Shown piece by piece: positions 30,674 through 39,109 of a stretch of 64,000 bases of DNA. The stretch lies in the NCBI GenBank assembly GCA_021730905.1, contig JAKFYK010000041.1, positions 1-64,000 of the forward strand. The letters are read 5' to 3'. Made by a program: the position numbers and the translations under genes. This DNA is from Betaproteobacteria bacterium. GTDB lineage: Bacteria > Pseudomonadota > Gammaproteobacteria > Burkholderiales > SG8-41. The stretch's first letter is position 1. The number at the start of each line of letters is the position of its first letter. The notes beneath the pieces were generated by a model. It was not told the DNA's origin. It saw nothing but the letters and a program-made list of their open reading frames with translations, and did not search any database.

Positions 30674-32044
30674 CTAGCCGCTTATCAGTCGGTTGACGTC
30701 GTTATAAATCGCAAATGCCATCATGAGCAGCAATAACCCCAGACCAACACGTTGCCCGAGCTCCATGGCGTGATCCGACACCGGCGCACCCTTGAAAATC
30801 TCAGCGATATAATACATCAAATGTCCCCCATCCAATAAGGGGATCGGAAGCAGATTCAGCACGCCCAAACTAATGCTGATTACTGCGAGAAAGGTGATGT
30901 AGGGTATCCATCCCAGCTTGGCGGATTGACCGGCATAATCAGCGATGGTAATGGGGCCGCTGAGATTTTTCAGAGAAACCTCTCCTATCAGCATCTTGCC
31001 CAGCATCTTCAAGCTGAAAACCGACATGTCCCACGTTTTCAGGGCCGCCTTGCCAAGACTGTCCAACGGCCCATAGCTGATATTCACACGATATTTTTCG
31101 TAGGCCCCCCGCGCAGGTCGCAATTCAGTGCCGATACGCCCTATGGAGCTGCCGTCCGAATCCGAAACTCTGTCCGGTGTTATCCGAATGGGCGGTACGG
31201 TTGTGTTACTCCGCCGGATTTCCATAATTATCGCCTGATCCGGACGCGCCCGAATGATGCTGGTGGCTTGATCCGCCGAATCGATGCCGATATTGTCGAG
31301 GGCGACAATTTCGTCGCCCACCTGCAGTCCGGCACGCTCAGCCGCGCTACCGGATCGTATGGCACCAATTTCGGGTGCTCCGCGCGGCTGAAACCGCGTC
31401 AGCCCTAACGCACGTATGAAATCCCCATCCAGATCCTTCGGCGTCAGCAGGGACATATCGAGCTTGCGCACCGCGCTAGCACCGTCATCCGTGATGACTT
31501 TCATTTCGACGCTGCTTTTGCGCACGGCATGTTTCAGCAGCTCCCAGCGAGCCTCTTGCCAGGTCGGTGTCGATTCGTCGCCAACACTTTGTATTACATC
31601 GCCCCTTTGAAATCCGGCGTGGGCGGCTGGCGACGCTTGCGCGGGCACATCCACCACGGGGCGTATGCCGGGTATACCATGCATAAACAATACCCAATAA
31701 AGTACGACAGCCATCAGCAGATTGGCAACGGGTCCGGCAATGACAATGGCGATGCGCTTCCACACGTTTTGACGATTAAATGCCCGTTGCAGTTCTTCGG
31801 GAACAACTGCCCCCTCCCGCTCATCCAGCATCTTCACGTAACCGCCGAGCGGAACGGCAGCAAGCACCCATTCGGTTCGATCGGCTCCCCGTATCCAGGT
31901 TCGTAACGGTTTGCCGAATCCGATCGAGAATCGCAGCACTTTCACGCCACACCAGCGCGCAATCCAATAGTGCCCCAATTCATGCACTACAATCAGGGGA
32001 CCCAGGGCTATAAGGAAAGCTGCCAAATAGAAAAGGATAGTCAT
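30674..32044 (-). CDS. rseP: Site-2 intramembrane protease RseP
   Basis: 456 residues from ATG 32044. The zinc motif VVHELGHYWIARWCGVK lies in the first membrane helix, two PDZ domains lie centrally (GFQRGDVIQSVGD and AERAGLQVGDEIVAL), and NLLPIPLLDGGHL lies in the C-terminal membrane part. It cleaves anti-sigma factor RseA and signal-peptide remnants. The open frame extends to 32188, but these 48 residues overlap dxr and lack family similarity. Downstream of dxr by 10 bp. Confidence 0.96.
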   Translation of the reverse strand: MTILFYLAAFLIALGPLIVVHELGHYWIARWCGVKVLRFSIGFGKPLRTWIRGADRTEWVLAAVPLGGYVKMLDEREGAVVPEELQRAFNRQNVWKRIAIVIAGPVANLLMAVVLYWVLFMHGIPGIRPVVDVPAQASPAAHAGFQRGDVIQSVGDESTPTWQEARWELLKHAVRKSSVEMKVITDDGASAVRKLDMSLLTPKDLDGDFIRALGLTRFQPRGAPEIGAIRSGSAAERAGLQVGDEIVALDNIGIDSADQATSIIRARPDQAIIMEIRRSNTTVPPIRITPDRVSDSDGSSIGRIGTELRPARGAYEKYRVNISYGPLDSLGKAALKTWDMSVFSLKMLGKMLIGEVSLKNLSGPITIADYAGQSAKLGWIPYITFLAVISISLGVLNLLPIPLLDGGHLMYYIAEIFKGAPVSDHAMELGQRVGLGLLLLMMAFAIYNDVNRLISG

Positions 32045-32054
32045 GGCTATTGCT

Positions 32055-33296
32055 CTATGACCGCGCGACTGCCCTGGGTGTTCCCGGATACGCGGGCAGC
32101 TTCGTTTGCACAGTCCATTTTTGCGCACGTTCGCGCGCAACACGGTCCAGTTCCAGCACTTCGGCAAGACTATGCGCGGCCGGCGCATGTGTTGATGTCA
32201 GCACGGATTCAATCAATCGTGGAATATCCATGTAACCCAAAGCACCGCCGAGGAAACGCGCTACTGCGACTTCGTTCGCAGCATTGATTACAGTTGCCGC
32301 CCCCTGACCTGTTCTTAACGCGTCGAGCGCAAGTGCCAAACATGGAAAACGGCGTAGATCGGGTTTTTCGAACCTCAACGTGCCGGTGGACGTCAGATCG
32401 AGGAAATTGACGCCGTTGGCAATGCGCTCCGGATAGGCCAGCGCATGCGCAATCGGCGTGCGCATGTCCGGATTGCCCAATTGCGCGATCACGGATCCAT
32501 CCACGTATTCCACCATCGAGTGCACAATACTTTCAGGATGCACCACCACCTCGATACAGCCTGGCGGCACGCTAAACAGCCAATGCGTCTCGATGACTTC
32601 CAGTCCCTTGTTCATCATGGTGGCGGAATCAACGGATATCTTGCGTCCCATGACCCAATTGGGATGCGCGCATGCCTGATCGGGAGTAACGTTGACAAGC
32701 TGGTTCAGCGGCGTGGTTCGAAATGGCCCACCGGACGCTGTAAGTAATATACGCCGCACGCCGGAAGCGTTGAGGTCGCCATTGAAATTACCGGGTAGCG
32801 ACTGAAACACGGCGTTATGCTCACTATCGATAGGCAGCAATCGTGCACCGCCCGCACGCACTGTGTCCATGAATAATGCGCCTGCAGTAACCAGCGATTC
32901 CTTATTGGCAAGCAGCAGTTTTTTCCCGCTCGCGGCAGCCGCCAATGTCGGTCGCAATCCCGCAATGCCCACGATCGCAGCCATCACCGTATCCACTTCC
33001 GGAAGGCTTGCCACTTTCTCCAGCGCTTCCGTACCGCACAACACGCGCGTTTGCAGCCCGGCTTCGACGACGCGTTGCTCGAATACCCTTGCAGCAGCAG
33101 CATCCATCACCACAGCGTATTCCGGATTGAAGCGTTTGCATTGCTCCAGCAACGTGTCGATCCGCAAATTGGAGGTAAGCGCAGCCACGTGGAACCGCTG
33201 CGGGTGACGCGACACCACATCCAGTGTACTGACCCCTATGCTGCCAGTGGAGCCCAGTATGGTCAGGCGCTGTGGCTGCGCGCGGTCTTGCGTCAT
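32055..33296 (-). CDS. dxr: 1-deoxy-D-xylulose 5-phosphate reductoisomerase
   Basis: 413 residues from ATG 33296. It is the second step of the non-mevalonate isoprenoid pathway, NADPH-dependent. The N-terminal [18 protein letters not shown] binds [29 protein letters not shown] and [16 protein letters not shown] form the active site. Its start overlaps the cdsA stop by 4 bp (ATGA). The longer open frame to 33425 is inside cdsA and rejected. It supplies precursors for the undecaprenyl synthase UppS two genes upstream. Confidence 0.97.
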   Translation of the reverse strand: MTQDRAQPQRLTILGSTGSIGVSTLDVVSRHPQRFHVAALTSNLRIDTLLEQCKRFNPEYAVVMDAAAARVFEQRVVEAGLQTRVLCGTEALEKVASLPEVDTVMAAIVGIAGLRPTLAAAASGKKLLLANKESLVTAGALFMDTVRAGGARLLPIDSEHNAVFQSLPGNFNGDLNASGVRRILLTASGGPFRTTPLNQLVNVTPDQACAHPNWVMGRKISVDSATMMNKGLEVIETHWLFSVPPGCIEVVVHPESIVHSMVEYVDGSVIAQLGNPDMRTPIAHALAYPERIANGVNFLDLTSTGTLRFEKPDLRRFPCLALALDALRTGQGAATVINAANEVAVARFLGGALGYMDIPRLIESVLTSTHAPAAHSLAEVLELDRVARERAQKWTVQTKLPAYPGTPRAVARS

Positions 33297-34099
33297 GTGA
33301 ACCACGCGAGTAACAGCGCTGCGGCTGGCATGCTGGACGTCAAAGCATCCACCCGATCCAGAATGCCGCCATGCCCAGGCAGGACTGTGCCACTGTCTTT
33401 TACGCCTGCAGTGCGCTTGATCCACGATTCGAACAAATCACCCTCCACGCCAAGTGCGGTCAACGCAAGAAATACCGCCAGTCCCACTATGCCGCTCAGC
33501 ACCGCGTGTCCGCTGGCAAAGCTCACGGCAAGAATCGCATAATACAGTGTCACCGCAGCGACGGCTCCCGCAACCCCTTCCCAGGTCTTTCCGGGGCTGA
33601 TAGTGGGTGCCAGTTTACGCCGCCCCCATCGATTACCGCAGAGAAACGCAGCAGTATCGGAAATCCAGACGATAGCCATCAGAACCAGCAATAGTTGCGG
33701 CTCACGCTGTAATTGCACCAGCGCCAGCCATAACGGTAGCAGCAGGATAATACCCGTAAGCGCAAGGACCAGCGGATGGTCCACGCGCCAGCCTCGCGCC
33801 AGCCAAAGCGGCGCCACCAGCAGCCAAAATATCATCACGATCGCATACAGTGTGATCTCGGCAGGCACATGCGCCGGCGCCACCACCAGCATCCAGAACA
33901 CAAGACTTAACGCCGCCAATATCAGCACATAGCATGTTCGTGCGACAAGAGACCATTTTGCCAGCACAGCCCATTCCCAAGCACCGATCAGCAGCCATGG
34001 CGTCAGGAACAATGCCCATCCGGTCTTGGGCAAGTAAAAAAGCGCCGCCAGAAATAACGGCAACGCGATGAACGCAGTACGAAGGCGTGCGTTCAGCAT
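33293..34099 (-). CDS. cdsA: Phosphatidate cytidylyltransferase
   Basis: 268 residues, polytopic inner-membrane protein with about seven hydrophobic helices. The signature near the C-terminus, [15 protein letters not shown] followed downstream by [18 protein letters not shown], is the CDP-alcohol-forming site. It makes CDP-diacylglycerol for phospholipids. Located between uppS and dxr as expected. Confidence 0.95.
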   Translation of the reverse strand: MLNARLRTAFIALPLFLAALFYLPKTGWALFLTPWLLIGAWEWAVLAKWSLVARTCYVLILAALSLVFWMLVVAPAHVPAEITLYAIVMIFWLLVAPLWLARGWRVDHPLVLALTGIILLLPLWLALVQLQREPQLLLVLMAIVWISDTAAFLCGNRWGRRKLAPTISPGKTWEGVAGAVAAVTLYYAILAVSFASGHAVLSGIVGLAVFLALTALGVEGDLFESWIKRTAGVKDSGTVLPGHGGILDRVDALTSSMPAAALLLAWFT

Positions 34100-34126
34100 T
34101 CACCCCGGGCCATCGAAGTACATGAC

Positions 34127-34912
34127 TCAGGTACCCGAGACACGTTGTTGCGGCTCTGTTGTTATCTCCTGCAATTGCTCGCTGGTCCGGCCAAAGCGCC
34201 GCTCACGTTCCCGGTAAGACCCGATCGCGGCATCCAGCGCAGCCGCATCGAAATCGGGCCACAGCAAATCGGTGAAATACAGTTCGGTGTAGGCCAACTG
34301 CCACAGCAGAAAATTACTGATGCGTTTCTCGCCACCAGTGCGGATGAACAAATCCGGTTCCGGCGCATCACGCATCGCAAAATACGGCATGAGATCGCTT
34401 TCGGAATAGCCCTCCGCCTTCGATGGGCATTCGCGAATCATCCGGTTTACCGCCTGAAGGATATCCCAGCGCCCGCCATAGTTCGCTGCCACAGTCAACG
34501 TCAGTTTTTTATTATTCCTTGTTCGTTCCTCGGCTTCCTGAATGAGACGCACAACCTGGGCATCGAAACGTGACAGATCGCCGATCACCTGAAAACGAAT
34601 ATCGTTCTGATGCAGTTTGGCTACCTCATTTTCGAGCGCATGCACGAAAAGCTGCATGAGGAATTTCACTTCCTCGATGGGCCGCCGCCAGTTTTCACTG
34701 CTAAATGCAAACAACGTTAAATACTCCACGCCGCGTTCGGCACAGGTACGCACCGCGCTGCGCACGGCTTCAACCCCACGCTTGTGACCGGCGATACGCG
34801 GCAAGAAGCGCTGCTTCGCCCAACGCCCGTTGCCATCCATGATGATGGCAACATGACGCGGAATCTGCCGCGCTTCGGGCACCACCTGTGTGGAGCTGGA
34901 GGCCGATGCCAC
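34127..34912 (-). CDS. uppS: Undecaprenyl diphosphate synthase
   Basis: 261 residues. A cis-prenyltransferase making the C55 carrier lipid for peptidoglycan and O-antigen. Motifs are [14 protein letters not shown] with the catalytic aspartate, [12 protein letters not shown], and [20 protein letters not shown]. The first 15 residues are a variable extension. It follows frr by 5 bp. Confidence 0.96.
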   Translation of the reverse strand: MASASSSTQVVPEARQIPRHVAIIMDGNGRWAKQRFLPRIAGHKRGVEAVRSAVRTCAERGVEYLTLFAFSSENWRRPIEEVKFLMQLFVHALENEVAKLHQNDIRFQVIGDLSRFDAQVVRLIQEAEERTRNNKKLTLTVAANYGGRWDILQAVNRMIRECPSKAEGYSESDLMPYFAMRDAPEPDLFIRTGGEKRISNFLLWQLAYTELYFTDLLWPDFDAAALDAAIGSYRERERRFGRTSEQLQEITTEPQQRVSGT

Positions 34913-34917
34913 GCTGG

Positions 34918-35475
34918 CTATACTGCCATCAATTCCGCTTCCTTGGCCTGCAACGCCTTGTCGATCTCGGCGATATGGCGGTCGGTAAGCTTCTGGATGT
35001 CATCCTGTGCGCGGTGCTCGTCGTCCTCGGCGACGGATTTTTTCTTAAGAAGTTCTTTCAGCTGCGTATTGGCATCGCGACGCACATTGCGCACCGCGAC
35101 TTTGGCATTTTCACCCTCGCCTTTGACGATTTTCGTGAGATCGCGCCGACGCTCTTCGGTCAATGCCGGCATCGGCACGCGCACCATGTCACCCTGAACG
35201 CCAGGATTCAAACCCAAGTCTGAATCGCGTATCGCTTTCTCGATCGCGCCTGCCATTTTTTTTTCCCATGGTGACACTCCAATCGTACGCGCATCGATCA
35301 GCGTCACATTGGCCACCTGCGGAATCGCGGTTGGCGTGCCATAGTAGTCCACCATCACGTGATCGAGTATCCCCGCGTGCGCGCGTCCCGTGCGCACCTT
35401 GGCCAGGTCGGTTTTCAGCGCATCGAGCGATTTTTTCATTTTCTGCTCGGCGGTTTTCTTGATGTCGGCAATCAT
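34918..35475 (-). CDS. frr: Ribosome recycling factor
   Basis: 185 residues, normal length. The two-domain tRNA-mimic protein splits post-termination ribosomes with EF-G. Typical segments are [32 protein letters not shown], and [17 protein letters not shown]. Stands between pyrH and uppS in the canonical order. Confidence 0.97.
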   Translation of the reverse strand: MIADIKKTAEQKMKKSLDALKTDLAKVRTGRAHAGILDHVMVDYYGTPTAIPQVANVTLIDARTIGVSPWEKKMAGAIEKAIRDSDLGLNPGVQGDMVRVPMPALTEERRRDLTKIVKGEGENAKVAVRNVRRDANTQLKELLKKKSVAEDDEHRAQDDIQKLTDRHIAEIDKALQAKEAELMAV

Positions 35476-35496
35476 GATTTTCTCCGCTTGTCCGGA

Positions 35497-36216
35497 TTAC
35501 ACATGCACCATGGTACCTTCGTCCGCGCCCATCACTATCCGCTTCAACGCGCCCGGCTCAAAGATACTGAACACGCTGATCGGCATTTTCTGATCGCGGC
35601 ACAACGTCAGCGCGGTAGCATCCATTACTTTGAGGTTCTTGATAATCGCCTCGTCAAACGTAAGTTTCTTGTAGCGTACCGCGTCCGAGTGCTTCTTTGG
35701 GTCGGCGCTGTACACACCATCCACTTTAGTCGCCTTGAGCACCAGTTCAACGCTCATCTCCATGCCGCGCAAGGCGGCTGCGGTATCGGTCGTAAAAAAC
35801 GGATTGCCCGTGCCCGCCGCGAAAATCACGATCTTGCCTTCCTCGAGGTAGCGCATTGCCTTGCCGCGTATGTACGGTTCGACCACCTGCTCCACATTCA
35901 ACGCGGACTGCACGCGGCTGATCAGATTCACCCGGCGCATGGCATCCTGCAACGCCAGCGCGTTCATGATCGTCGCCAGCATGCCCATGTAGTCGGCGGT
36001 CGCCCGATCCATATGTGCCGCCGCTGGCGCCACACCGCGAAATATGTTGCCGCCGCCGATCACTACTGCAATTTCAACACCCAATTTGGACACATCGCCG
36101 ATTTCGCCAACGATGCGTTCGATCATCTCCTGATTGATGCCATAGCTGTCATCGCCCATCAACGCCTCACCGCTCAGTTTTACCAGGATGCGCTTGTAGA
36201 TGGGTTTGTCCGGCAT
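35497..36216 (-). CDS. pyrH: UMP kinase
   Basis: 239 residues, amino-acid-kinase fold. It phosphorylates UMP to UDP and is GTP-activated and UTP-inhibited in bacteria. Motifs are [23 protein letters not shown] and a [11 protein letters not shown] substrate loop. Its start lies 34 bp after the tsf stop; an AT-rich repeat element occupies that gap. Confidence 0.97.
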   Translation of the reverse strand: MPDKPIYKRILVKLSGEALMGDDSYGINQEMIERIVGEIGDVSKLGVEIAVVIGGGNIFRGVAPAAAHMDRATADYMGMLATIMNALALQDAMRRVNLISRVQSALNVEQVVEPYIRGKAMRYLEEGKIVIFAAGTGNPFFTTDTAAALRGMEMSVELVLKATKVDGVYSADPKKHSDAVRYKKLTFDEAIIKNLKVMDATALTLCRDQKMPISVFSIFEPGALKRIVMGADEGTMVHV

Positions 36217-36232
36217 GTTGAGTATTTCCTTG

Positions 36233-36248
36233 ATTACTTGTTTTTAAA
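36233..36248 (-). repeat. AT-rich intergenic element (tsf-pyrH gap)
   Basis: Minus strand TTTAAAAACAAGTAAT, between the tsf stop and the pyrH start, oriented with transcription. It shares the TTTAAAAACAA core with the elements at 52103 and 59576. Confidence 0.45.
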
Positions 36249-36250
36249 CA

Positions 36251-37138
36251 CTATTTATTCGCGGCATTGACCGCAGCCATCACTTCGGCAGCAAAGTCAT
36301 CTTTCTTTTTCTCCAGCCCTTCGCCGACGATATAAAGCGCAAACGACGCCACGGAAGCGTTGTTCGCCTTGAGCAATTGCTCCACGGTCTGCTTGTCGTT
36401 TTTGACGAACGGCTGGCCGAGCAGCGTTACTTCCTTCAGATACTTTTGCACCGAGCCTTCAACCATTTTCGCCACGATATCGGCGGGCTTCCCGGACTCT
36501 GCCGCCTTGGCCGCCGCGATGTCACGCTCTTTCTGTATCAACGCAACTGGCACTTGCTCCTTGGCCAAAGACACCGGTTTGCTGGCCGCAATATGCATTG
36601 CCAGGTCTTTGGCCAGAGCCTCATCGCCGCCAACTATATCAATCAGTACACCGATTTTCGCGCCACCATGGATATACGATGCAAGCTTGCCTTTCGCCAC
36701 CACACGCACGAAGCGGCGAATACTGACGTTTTCACCGATCTTGCCCACCAACGCCTTGCGGGTTTCCTCGACTGAAGCGCCTTTGAAATCCAGCCCCGAC
36801 AGCGCCGCAGCATCAGCAGGATTTTTCTCCGCTACCAAACTTGCAAGTGCGCTGGCGAAGGCAAGAAAATCCGCATTCTTTGCCACGAAGTCGGTCTCGC
36901 AATTGATTTCCAGTATCGTGCCGAGCTTGCCATCGTTCGCGATATGCGTCGCCACAATACCTTCGGCAGCCACGCGCGCCGCCGCCTTGGTTGCCTTGTT
37001 GCCGAGTTTCACACGCAGGATTTCTTCGGCCTTGCCCATGTCACCACTGGCTTCGGTCAATGCTTTTTTGCACTCCATCATCGGCGCGTCTGTTTTTTCG
37101 CGCAGGTCCTTCACCATGCTTGCGGTAATTTCCGCCAT
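36251..37138 (-). CDS. tsf: Elongation factor Ts
   Basis: 295 residues. The guanine nucleotide exchange factor for EF-Tu. The N-terminal UBA-like module has [18 protein letters not shown]; the core shows [14 protein letters not shown] and GNHASQN-like region replaced by [11 protein letters not shown], normal for the family. It follows rpsB, with an intrinsic terminator/attenuator in the gap, the classic rpsB-tsf arrangement. Confidence 0.97.
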   Translation of the reverse strand: MAEITASMVKDLREKTDAPMMECKKALTEASGDMGKAEEILRVKLGNKATKAAARVAAEGIVATHIANDGKLGTILEINCETDFVAKNADFLAFASALASLVAEKNPADAAALSGLDFKGASVEETRKALVGKIGENVSIRRFVRVVAKGKLASYIHGGAKIGVLIDIVGGDEALAKDLAMHIAASKPVSLAKEQVPVALIQKERDIAAAKAAESGKPADIVAKMVEGSVQKYLKEVTLLGQPFVKNDKQTVEQLLKANNASVASFALYIVGEGLEKKKDDFAAEVMAAVNAANK

Positions 37139-37155
37139 TACAAACTCCGTCCGTT

Positions 37156-37182
37156 AAAAAAAAGGGGCGCTCAACGCCCCTT
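37156..37182 (-). terminator. Intrinsic terminator/attenuator between rpsB and tsf
   Basis: On the minus strand an 8-bp stem AAGGGGCG...CGCCCCTT with a 5-nt loop is followed directly by a run of eight T. This is a textbook rho-independent terminator 18 bp after the rpsB stop and 18 bp before the tsf start. Partial read-through would make tsf less abundant than rpsB, as described for this operon in E. coli. Confidence 0.9.
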
Positions 37183-37200
37183 GTTCAATCTGTTGTCGTG

Positions 37201-37941
37201 TTACTTGTCTTCCTCGACTTCGACGAATTCCTCGCCTCCCGGCGCCACGATTTCTTTCAGACTGTCGTTGCGGCCTTCGAGAATCGCGTCTGCCATGCCG
37301 CGCGCGTAAAGGCGTATTGCGCGACTTGAGTCGTCATTGCCCGGAATCACATAGTCGATGCCTTCCGGCGTATGGTTGGTATCCACCACGCCGATCACCG
37401 GCACGCCCAGCTTGTTGGCTTCCGCCACGGCGTTTTTCTGATACCCCACGTCAATCACGAACATCGCATCGGGCAAACCATCCATATCCTTGATGCCGCC
37501 GAGGCTGCGCTCCAGCTTCGTCAATTCGCGCTGGAACAGCAATCCTTCCTTCTTGATGAGCTTTTCGACCGAGCCATCGGCCACCATCGCCTGCATGTCT
37601 TTCAGGCGCTTGATCGATAGCTTGACTGTTTTGTAGTTGGTCAACATGCCGCCGAGCCAGCGATCATCGACAAAAGGCGTGGAACAACGCAACGCTTCTT
37701 CGCGGATGATTTCGCGCGCCTGACGCTTGGTGGCAACAAACAGTACCGTGCCGCGATTGGCCGTCAGTTGACGCACGAATTTCAGCGCGTCCTGATACAT
37801 CGCGAGGGTTTTTTCGAGATTGACGATGTGAATTCTGTTGCGATGGCCGAAGATATACGGGGCCATCCGGGGATTCCAGAAACGGGTTTGGTGCCCGAAA
37901 TGGACGCCCGCTTCCAGCATTTCACGCATAGTGACTGACAT
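37201..37941 (-). CDS. rpsB: 30S ribosomal protein S2
   Basis: 246 residues from ATG 37941, preceded by a good ribosome site (AGGAGA, 6 bp away). Typical sequence: [39 protein letters not shown], and [11 protein letters not shown]. An in-frame ATG at 37971 would add ten residues not seen in the family and lose the SD spacing. It heads the rpsB-tsf-pyrH-frr operon. Confidence 0.97.
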   Translation of the reverse strand: MSVTMREMLEAGVHFGHQTRFWNPRMAPYIFGHRNRIHIVNLEKTLAMYQDALKFVRQLTANRGTVLFVATKRQAREIIREEALRCSTPFVDDRWLGGMLTNYKTVKLSIKRLKDMQAMVADGSVEKLIKKEGLLFQRELTKLERSLGGIKDMDGLPDAMFVIDVGYQKNAVAEANKLGVPVIGVVDTNHTPEGIDYVIPGNDDSSRAIRLYARGMADAILEGRNDSLKEIVAPGGEEFVEVEEDK

Positions 37942-38051
37942 TAACTTCTCCTGTTTGGGTTGAGCCTCCATCCGCCAATATCCAAAGCGTCCAGCAACGA
38001 CACGCTTCGGACACCCACAACGGGGCGGATGTGCGTATTTGTAGCCCGTTT

Positions 38052-38085
38052 GGTTGCCAGTAATAGCCGGTTGCCAGTAATAGCC
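38052..38085. repeat. Perfect tandem duplication of a 17-bp unit
   Basis: GGTTGCCAGTAATAGCC occurs twice head to tail (38052-38068 and 38069-38085) in the rpsB leader. A further TAGCC and CCAG fragment continues after it. The perfect match implies a recent slippage event. Confidence 0.9.
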
Positions 38086-38115
38086 ACCAGCAATGCCAAA
38101 TTGAACTAACTTGTT

Positions 38116-38145
38116 ATTTTAGCATGATAATTCGACTCGCTTCAA
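38116..38145 (-). promoter_or_regulatory. Candidate sigma-70 promoter of rpsB (extended -10)
   Basis: Minus strand TTGAAG, an 18-bp spacer, and TAAAAT preceded by TGC (extended -10, TGCTAAAAT at 38124-38116). Located about 175 bp upstream of rpsB. No experimental start is known; this is pattern matching. Confidence 0.45.
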
Positions 38146-38190
38146 GATTCAGTGTGTCTCGAGTTCAAGGTTGCATATCCTGAAATATTA

Positions 38191-38206
38191 TTTAAAAACA
38201 ATTAGA
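38191..38206 (+). repeat. AT-rich intergenic element upstream of map
   Basis: TTTAAAAACAATTAGA, the shared core TTTAAAAACAA plus a diverged right half, just upstream of the TATAAT box of map. Confidence 0.4.
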
Positions 38207-38210
38207 TAGA

Positions 38211-38216
38211 TATAAT
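38211..38216 (+). promoter_or_regulatory. Candidate -10 box for map
   Basis: A perfect TATAAT 72 bp upstream of the map start. The -35 region is poor (TTATTT at about 38188), overlapping the AT-rich element. Moderate support only. Confidence 0.4.
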
Positions 38217-38287
38217 GTACACGTGCCAGATTCGGCCCTTCTGATTCTGAAATACAATAGCCGCCTTCGCAAAAACAGGGATTTATC

Positions 38288-39106
38288 GTGCGCTCGCACG
38301 ACCATAGCATGCCCATCGAAATTAAATCGCCCGCGGACATCGAAAAAATGCGCGTCGCGGGCAAACTCGCCGCGCAGGTGCTCGACTACATCGCCTCCTT
38401 CGTCACCGCCGGTCGCACCACCAATGAAATCGACCAGTTATGCCACGACTACATGGTAAACGAGCAGAAAGTCGTGCCTGCGCCGCTCAACTACTGTCCG
38501 CCAGGCTATTCGCCATACCCGAAATCGATTTGCACATCGGTAAACCATGTCATCTGTCATGGCATTCCCGGTGAAAAAAAGCTTAAGAACGGCGACATCG
38601 TAAACATCGACATCACCGTCATCAAGGACGGCTGGCACGGCGACACCAGCCGCATGTTTTTTGTCGGAACGCCATCGATACAGGCCAGACGCCTGTGCGA
38701 GATTACCTACGAATGCATGTGGCGCGGCATCCATGCGGTCGCACCCGGCGCACGTCTTGGCGATGTGGGTCATGCCATCCAAAGTTTTGCCGAAAGCAAC
38801 GGCTTTAGCGTGGTGCGCGAATTTTGCGGCCACGGCATCGGAAAAAAATTTCACGAAGAGCCCCAGGTCGTGCACTATGGGCGGCCCGGCACCGGCGTGC
38901 CGCTGAGTGCAGGAATGACCTTTACCGTTGAACCGATGATCAATGCGGGCAAGGCGGACATTCGCGGACTCGCCGACGGCTGGACCATCGTTACCAAGGA
39001 CCACAGTCTCTCGGCCCAGTGGGAGCATACCGTTTTGGTCACCGACACCGGGTTTGAAGTGCTTACTGTCTCGCCCGGCATGCCACCTGCACCGGCTGTC
39101 GCCTGA
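38288..39106 (+). CDS. map: Methionine aminopeptidase, type I
   Basis: 272 residues if started at GTG 38288, which has AGGG 7 bp upstream; the family-typical start MPIEIKSPADIEKMRVAG is ATG 38309, giving 265 residues. It removes the N-terminal methionine from nascent proteins. Metal ligands are in VNIDITVIKDGWHGDTSRMF (Asp pair), EFCGHGIGKKFHEEP (His), TFTVEPMI (Glu) and QWEHTVLV (Glu). Followed 3 bp later by glnD. Sequence and role are standard; only the start is open. Confidence 0.95.
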   Translation: MRSHDHSMPIEIKSPADIEKMRVAGKLAAQVLDYIASFVTAGRTTNEIDQLCHDYMVNEQKVVPAPLNYCPPGYSPYPKSICTSVNHVICHGIPGEKKLKNGDIVNIDITVIKDGWHGDTSRMFFVGTPSIQARRLCEITYECMWRGIHAVAPGARLGDVGHAIQSFAESNGFSVVREFCGHGIGKKFHEEPQVVHYGRPGTGVPLSAGMTFTVEPMINAGKADIRGLADGWTIVTKDHSLSAQWEHTVLVTDTGFEVLTVSPGMPPAPAVA

Positions 39107-39109
39107 ACC

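Larger units (their letters stand above)
37942..38287. other. Intergenic region between rpsB and map, divergent promoters
   Basis: About 346 bp with no convincing gene. It holds a long untranslated leader for rpsB on the minus strand, a perfect tandem 17-bp repeat (38052-38085), an extended -10 promoter for rpsB (38116-38145), an AT-rich repeat element (38191-38206) and a TATAAT box for map (38211-38216). The leader between the rpsB promoter and its start is about 170 bp, long enough for the S2 autoregulatory RNA structure known in other bacteria, but I cannot confirm that fold by eye. Confidence 0.5.
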
